Assembly (NCBI GenBank): GCA_031262545.1
Contig: JAISHP010000080.1
Location: 1-34,279, forward strand
Source: Candidatus Ancillula hodotermitis
GTDB taxonomy: Bacteria; Actinomycetota; Actinomycetes; Actinomycetales; Bifidobacteriaceae
Direction of reading: 5' to 3'
Length of the DNA stretch: 34,279 bases
Made by a program: the position numbers and the translations under genes. Numbering within the stretch: the stretch's first letter is position 1; the number at the start of each line of letters is the position of its first letter. Below, in pieces: positions 33,065 through 34,279 of this stretch. The notes under the pieces were generated by a model. It had not been told where the DNA came from. It worked only from the letters and a program-made list of their open reading frames with translations, and searched no databases.

Positions 33065-33677
33065 AAGAACAGATAAGCCAGCAGATAGGTTTGAGATTAC
33101 AAAAAATATGACAAATTACGAAAAAGCTTTGGCTGGAGAATGGTATATTTTTGGGGAAGATCAAGAATTGCACGATAGAGTTGTTGTTTGGGCAAGAGGA
33201 AAATATACTGAAATCAACAAAATAGCTTTAGAAGATAAAGAAAAAGCAATGGATATGTTAGTAGAATTTGCTCCAGGAATTGATAGATCTTGTGATATAG
33301 TTTTTCCTGTACAAGTAGAATACCCAGAGCAAATTACGATTGGAGCTAATACTTTTATAAATAATAATTTTATTTGTTTAAGTGGTGGGAAAATCACTAT
33401 AGGAAAACATTGTTTTATAGGACCAAACTGTTCTTTGTTTACCCCTAATCATCATCCTTCAGATATCAAATTGAGACGTGAGGGCTGGCAGTATGATGCA
33501 CCTATTTCAATTGGGAATGATGTTTGGTTTGGCGGGAATGTTACAATTTGTCCAGGTGTCTCAATTGGAGATAACGTTGTTGTTGGTGCTGGCGCAGTTG
33601 TAACTAAAGATATTCCTTCAAATTGTATTGTTGGAGGAAACCCAGCTAAAATTATAAAAGAACTAGCTGAAGAATAA
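33054..33677 (+). CDS. Maltose/galactoside-type sugar O-acetyltransferase
   Basis: 207-residue left-handed beta-helix acetyltransferase of the Maa/LacA/NodL group. The N-terminal helix pair ([18 protein letters not shown]) is typical. Hexapeptide repeats run from about 93 to 185 ([48 protein letters not shown]). The catalytic His is H134 in TPNHHPSD, and the C-terminal [11 protein letters not shown] is conserved. It should transfer acetyl from acetyl-CoA to a sugar hydroxyl; the substrate cannot be read from sequence. The ATG overlaps the HAD gene by 11 nt, so the pair is coupled. It converges with the glycosyltransferase gene across nine bases. Confidence 0.92.
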   Translation: MTTKRTDKPADRFEITKNMTNYEKALAGEWYIFGEDQELHDRVVVWARGKYTEINKIALEDKEKAMDMLVEFAPGIDRSCDIVFPVQVEYPEQITIGANTFINNNFICLSGGKITIGKHCFIGPNCSLFTPNHHPSDIKLRREGWQYDAPISIGNDVWFGGNVTICPGVSIGDNVVVGAGAVVTKDIPSNCIVGGNPAKIIKELAEE

Positions 33678-33686
33678 AGCAAAAAG

Positions 33687-34279
33687 TTACAATTTTCTAT
33701 AAATTTTGTAAAGGTTGGGCGAAATAATATATAATTTTGCAGAGAATTTTGTTTTTGCGGGTAGTTTTAGGTTTAATTTCAGAAGTTCTTTGAGTTTATT
33801 TTGAGTTGCAGATATTACATCTTTGTTTAATTTTCCTTTGTGGTCTAAAGTTTTAGCAAGTTCATTCATAATTTCATAAACTATTGTTTGATTAATTTCT
33901 TCTGTGATATCAATTTTTTTAGATTTTGCTTCGGTTAAGACAAAATCAAATGCTGCAAGATATTGTTTGAAAATATCAAGGGTTAATGCTTTGTAATTTG
34001 AGTTTGACTCATCTGGATTTTGTCTGTAAAAATATAATTTATATGGTAGCTGAACAGCAGAATGAATATAACGAATTAATTGAGAGTGAATAATGACATC
34101 TTCGCGAACTCTTTGGTTGGCAATTGTATATATAACGTGATTAAAAAGTGAAACTTTAAACATTCCTGCCCAAAGAGCCATATTTCCAACAGAATTAGAA
34201 AAATCAACAAATCTTTTATATCCACCAATTGAAAGATATAATATTTTTTTATCAGAGGTTTTAATAATATTTTTTTGAG
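33687..34279 (-). CDS. Glycosyltransferase family 2-like, C-terminal part, 5' end outside the window
   Basis: The minus-strand frame is open to the window edge; the first visible ATG at 34181 is internal, since family-like sequence (ILYLSIGGYKRFVDFSNSVG) precedes it. NMALWAGMFKVSLFNHV, followed by REDVIIHSQLIRYIHSAVQL and LYFYRQNPDESN, is the C-terminal pattern of GT2 glycosyltransferases for polysaccharide or teichoic-acid-type glycans (the W-x-x-x-F/Y-R/K-x-x-L-F, ED and YYYRQ elements). The nucleotide-sugar-binding N-terminal half lies outside the window. The last 100 residues are Lys-rich and helical. With the HAD and acetyltransferase genes it suggests an envelope-glycan locus on the right side. 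Confidence 0.7.
   Translation of the reverse strand, partial: QKNIIKTSDKKILYLSIGGYKRFVDFSNSVGNMALWAGMFKVSLFNHVIYTIANQRVREDVIIHSQLIRYIHSAVQLPYKLYFYRQNPDESNSNYKALTLDIFKQYLAAFDFVLTEAKSKKIDITEEINQTIVYEIMNELAKTLDHKGKLNKDVISATQNKLKELLKLNLKLPAKTKFSAKLYIISPNLYKIYRKL

Noticed and set aside
1-34279. CRISPR array, intact insertion sequence or prophage
   Set aside because: I found no spaced direct repeats, no complete transposase or integrase, and no phage structural gene. The only mobile-element trace is the scrap at 17191-17301.

Overview
The window is AT-rich (roughly one third G+C by eye) and reads as a chromosomal segment of a low-G+C member of the Actinomycetota, probably host-associated and with an eroding genome. 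I infer this from the style of AlaS, LeuA, TrpA, lactate dehydrogenase and the HelY-type helicase, from the DUF948-alaS pair, from an RF2 gene without the programmed frameshift, from a tRNA without encoded CCA, and from many leaderless promoters (TATAAT or GATAAT 6-7 nt before the start codon). A relative of the Bifidobacteriales is possible, but I could not run a phylogeny. TAA, TAG and TGA all end genes, so the genetic code looks standard.

Layout. Positions 1-3950 form an accessory island with three AAA/DUF4143 ATPase genes in different states (truncated by the window edge, intact, decayed) and a frameshifted unknown gene. Positions 4106-8642 hold a large secreted, membrane-anchored surface protein and a DUF6020-like polytopic membrane protein. 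Positions 8658-14570 are housekeeping: miaA and ldh (minus strand), an Ala-rich small protein, a candidate small RNA or leader hairpin, a DUF948 protein and alaS. Positions 14571-18664 are a second accessory island: a long palindrome abutting a beheaded ATPase, a DUF4160/DUF2442 pair, a short ORF interrupted at an AC repeat, three small genes, a transposase scrap and an intact ATPase. Positions 18837-22897 carry a membrane protein, prfB and helY. Positions 22898-24499 carry a REP-like palindrome, an ATPase split by one amber codon, and tRNA-Met. Positions 24648-34279 carry a Dps with a cysteine cluster, trpA, a SNF2 helicase, then leuA, an aspartate carbamoyltransferase, a HAD-IIB hydrolase and a sugar acetyltransferase on the plus strand, and a partial glycosyltransferase entering from the right.

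The most striking item is the aspartate carbamoyltransferase at 31210-32238. Its two domains are in swapped order. The N-terminal helix is followed directly by the aspartate-binding domain, and the carbamoyl-phosphate domain comes last, yet every classical active-site motif is present in one uninterrupted 342-residue frame. It looks like a natural circular permutation. Other items of interest are the C-x2-CC-x2-CC-x2-C cluster in Dps, a 39-nt element repeated upstream of two leaderless promoters, an AC repeat whose length decides between a 26- and a 68-codon ORF, and a promoter-hairpin-U-tract unit upstream of the DUF948 gene.

The metabolic genes suggest an organism that ferments to lactate and keeps amino-acid (Leu, Trp) and pyrimidine synthesis, next to regions shaped by repeated gain and decay of ATPase genes.
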